From Lysinibacillus halotolerans (GTDB lineage: Bacteria; Bacillota; Bacilli; Bacillales_A; Planococcaceae): a stretch of DNA of 42,351 nucleotides. This document shows positions 40,603 through 42,351 of this stretch, one piece after another. A program made the translations under genes and the position numbers. Position 1 is the stretch's first letter. Each line of letters opens with the position of its first letter. Under the pieces are notes generated by a model, which was given only the letters and a program-made list of their open reading frames with translations, ran no database searches and was not told the origin of the DNA. The stretch lies in the NCBI RefSeq assembly GCF_003711845.1, contig NZ_RHLQ01000029.1, positions 1-42,351 on the forward strand. Direction: 5' to 3'.

Positions 40603-40733
40603 ATAGTAACCGCCTTTTTCTAATTTCTATGTCATATTATATAAAAAAAATAAAATATTTGTCCTAAAATGATGCTGGAATAGAAATTCAGTTATGTAAT
40701 GCGAGGAAAATCAATAACCTATGAAGTTAAAAG

Positions 40734-40768
40734 GGCTGTCTTATAAGTAAATACTTAATAAGACAGCC
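40734..40768 (-). terminator. terminator of cccA
   Basis: On the minus strand GGCTGTCTTAT pairs with ATAAGACAGCC around a 13-nt loop, followed by CTTTT. It lies 17 bp after the cccA stop. Confidence 0.75.
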
Positions 40769-40784
40769 TCTCGTCGTTTAATTA

Positions 40785-41168
40785 TTATTCTAATGAAGAA
40801 ATGTACTCAGCGATTGCTTCCGCTTCAGCACCAGTTTTTAAACCTGGAGTCATTGGTGTACCTTCAATACCGTTAGCTAATACATCTTTAATATGTTCAG
40901 CATCTAAACCAGCAATTTTAGGTCCCATACCACCAGTTAAGTCACCACCGTGACAACCGATACATGTAGAAACTAGTTCTTCACCGTTTGCTCCTTCTGC
41001 AGTTGCTCCGCCCTCTTCAGCAGCTCCACCTTCTTCAGTAGTAGCTTCTTCTTCGTGACCTTCAGCAATCTCTTCTTTATTTCCAGCACCTTCTAATGAC
41101 ATGAAGAAGATAAGTCCGATACCGAATGCCATAATAAGAATATAAGGAATAATTGGATTGTTTTTCAT
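40785..41168 (-). CDS. cccA: membrane-anchored cytochrome c-550 (CccA)
   Basis: Electron carrier of 127 aa on the outer face of the membrane. N-terminal helix 8-25 anchors it, a Glu/Ala/Gly-rich linker follows (31-63), then the class I heme c domain: CIGCH with Cys69, Cys72 and His73, and the sixth ligand Met106 (GTPMTPG). It passes electrons between the bc complex and oxidases. Length and layout match B. subtilis cytochrome c550, which lies near sigA. The first gene on the other side here is unknown, and sigA is not in the window. Start supported by AAAAGGAGGGTAACC. Confidence 0.93.
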   Translation of the reverse strand: MKNNPIIPYILIMAFGIGLIFFMSLEGAGNKEEIAEGHEEEATTEEGGAAEEGGATAEGANGEELVSTCIGCHGGDLTGGMGPKIAGLDAEHIKDVLANGIEGTPMTPGLKTGAEAEAIAEYISSLE

Positions 41169-41573
41169 AGGTTACCCTCCTTTTTTAATTCATTTTTCTA
41201 CATCTATTAATATAGAATCTAGTCAACATTAATTATTGTACTTCATTATTTGAAAAACGAAAAGACCTAAACACCAACTTTTACAAGGATTGACACAAAA
41301 TCGACAATAATAAGTTAATGTTGGAAAAATTAATTTGTAATAACTTATTTTGCATTTTAAAAGGGCAATCCTACTTTCTAAAAGTATCCTTTAAATATCT
41401 TTCCACTTCATTGTCTTTCATATACCCATATCCAAACATGAATTTAGATTGAGTTGTTTGAAACTATTTTTGAAATGAACATCATATTTCCGATATTCTT
41501 AATATCATCATCATATTACCCATCTTTTTAAGCTATTTAAACCCTTCTACGGTTATACCGCCACAAAATCTTT
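41169..41573. other. 405-bp gene-free region upstream of cccA
   Basis: No gene seen apart from a weak 22-codon leftward frame (peptide MFGYGYMKDNEVERYLKDT...) without a ribosome binding site. A plus-strand promoter-like pair, TTGACA (41290-41295), 18 bp, GTTAAT (41314-41319), has no gene downstream. The rest is AT-rich. Confidence 0.4.
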
Positions 41574-42131
41574 TTAAATAAAGAATTGATATCCTAAAAC
41601 AATCACAAGTGCAATTCCGCCAGACAAAGTAAAATAAAGTAATTTTAATTTCAATCCAGTAAATAACCAAATAAGACAATTGGCGATAAGTAAACCATAT
41701 AAAACAAATGAACGATCGGGGAAATATTCAATTGATACTTTGACAGATAAGCCAAATATTAGTAAAGCTGCCCCAATCGGTAATAATGGTGCGAACGTTA
41801 CTTCCTTTTTAGAGAATAGGAAAGCACTTATTAAAAGGATAATCGCAATGATTGCAACGAATATTGAAACGAGCCCAACCCACTTAGTAACAGTAAATAA
41901 CGCTACAAATAAGGCTAAACTAATTAGGATGATACTTATAGAAAAAATCCATTTACGTTTGTTTTCAGTCGCTATGATAGACTTTTTATGACTGATTTCT
42001 TCAATAAGTTCGTCTCCATTCCCTTCCGAATAAAGGGTCATTAAAAAATCACAGTAGTGGTCCGGTAGTAATCGATTTTGTTTCCAATATAGTATTTCAT
42101 TTAAAACAATTTTCTTTTTTGGATTTGGCAT
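41574..42131 (-). CDS. hypothetical multi-pass membrane protein
   Basis: Protein of 185 aa, not recognised. The N-terminal 55 residues are soluble and charged (KIVLNEILYWKQNRLLPDHYCDFLMTLYSEG), followed by four or five hydrophobic spans (about 58-78, 82-103, 110-128, 135-150, 163-183). The N-terminal helix recalls the cytoplasmic helix of DUF2157-type proteins, but I am not sure. I chose ATG 42131, 9 nt after GGAG; ATG 42146 is the alternative. It stands between cccA and an insertion sequence end. Confidence 0.5.
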   Translation of the reverse strand: MPNPKKKIVLNEILYWKQNRLLPDHYCDFLMTLYSEGNGDELIEEISHKKSIIATENKRKWIFSISIILISLALFVALFTVTKWVGLVSIFVAIIAIILLISAFLFSKKEVTFAPLLPIGAALLIFGLSVKVSIEYFPDRSFVLYGLLIANCLIWLFTGLKLKLLYFTLSGGIALVIVLGYQFFI

Positions 42132-42231
42132 ATGCTTTTTCTCCATTTTTTTCTTTTTATGTATGACTATAGTTTATCTCATTTTCAAGTCGTTAGCATT
42201 AATAAAAATATCTTGTCCTATAAACAAAAAA

Positions 42232-42351
42232 GGTTCTATGTCAAATGTTGGGGTGAAGTGATATTACACGGCACCCCGATTATCCTAAATGAATCCCAAT
42301 TTTCTTAGATAAATTATTTAATAAAATTTTCGCTTTAAAGTGTTCATAGCT
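42232..42351. mobile_element. end of an insertion sequence (ISL3-like), cut by the window edge
   Basis: GGTTCTATGTCAAATGTTGG (from 42232) looks like the terminal repeat of ISL3-family elements, which begin GGCTCTT-GTCAA. Next comes an inverted repeat GGGGTG ... CACCCC (42250-42277) and then a leftward frame reading as a transposase C-terminus. If the end is at 42232, the 8 bp before it (ACAAAAAA) would be one target duplication copy; the other lies outside the window. Family from memory only. Confidence 0.5.
42280..42351 (-). CDS. C-terminal end of a probable transposase (partial)
   Basis: Leftward frame of 23 residues ending at TAA (42280-42282), peptide SYEHFKAKILLNNLSKKIG and on. The (Y/N)F-x-x-F/K-x-(R/K)-(I/V)-L pattern and its place about 48 bp from the IS terminus fit the end of an ISL3-type transposase. 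The rest is outside the window, so integrity is unknown. Confidence 0.4.
   Translation of the reverse strand, partial: SYEHFKAKILLNNLSKKIGIHLG

Noticed and set aside
41430-41510. Leftward 22-codon frame upstream of cccA
   Set aside because: Protein-like wording but no ribosome binding site, upstream stop close by and no supporting terminator; kept only as a remark.

Overview
The window looks like the chromosome of a low-GC Gram-positive bacterium of the order Bacillales, most likely a Planococcaceae-type relative of Lysinibacillus or Ureibacillus. This rests on the AT-rich sequence, strong GGAGG-type ribosome binding sites, frequent TTG and GTG starts, and gene order. The blocks sodA-yqgC-yqgB-yqfZ-ispG-yqfW and zur-znuB-znuC / yqfT / nfo-cshB-ispH-yqfQ / yqfO-trmK-cccA follow the Bacillus subtilis yqg/yqf region, with other genes inserted between them. 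I saw no rRNA, tRNA, CRISPR array or prophage. The only mobile DNA is the end of an insertion sequence at the right edge.

Layout. 1-2.9 kb: a MetE-like methyltransferase (yxjG type) and an M48 membrane protease. 3.0-8.0 kb: a siderophore-iron ABC importer (two permeases, lipoprotein, ATPase) divergent from a ferredoxin-NADP reductase, with a Fur-type box between them. 8.0-10.4 kb: a PNPOx-like stress protein, a patatin-like lipase and two small unknown genes. 10.5-14.6 kb: sodA, three membrane or LysM-like proteins, ispG and a HAD-type nucleotidase. 14.7-19.8 kb: a probable 42-aa protein, a PAS-GAF-(degenerate GGDEF)-EAL protein, an esterase-fold protein lacking its serine nucleophile, and a TcyP-type cystine symporter.

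19.8-25.3 kb is the most distinctive part: a cobalamin (B12) riboswitch with a downstream terminator, then a divergent corrinoid adenosyltransferase, BtuF, CobU, CobS, a CobC-like phosphatase, a second shortened CobU homologue, and a pair I assign as CblT (alpha-ribazole transporter) and CblS (alpha-ribazole kinase). Together they would build cobalamin from scavenged cobinamide and alpha-ribazole. A terminator-like hairpin between btuF and cobU may split the operon. It has a related copy at 17.5 kb.

25.3-33.4 kb: a Zur-regulated zinc importer with its regulator, yqfT, a D-Ala-D-Ala carboxypeptidase, endonuclease IV, the CshB helicase, IspH and a Pro/Gly-rich YqfQ/VrrA-type protein. 33.4-38.5 kb: a C4-dicarboxylate system (DctR/DctS, sensor-binding protein DctB, transporter DctP) with a consensus cre site before dctP. 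38.5-42.35 kb: a small membrane protein, yqfO, trmK, cytochrome c-550, an unknown membrane protein and an IS end that resembles the ISL3 family.

All family assignments are by eye, without database searches. I found no wholly unknown multi-gene system. The best leads are the two-CobU alpha-ribazole salvage operon, the terminator whose stem holds a ribosome binding site (12.45 kb), and the Ser-to-Asn esterase.
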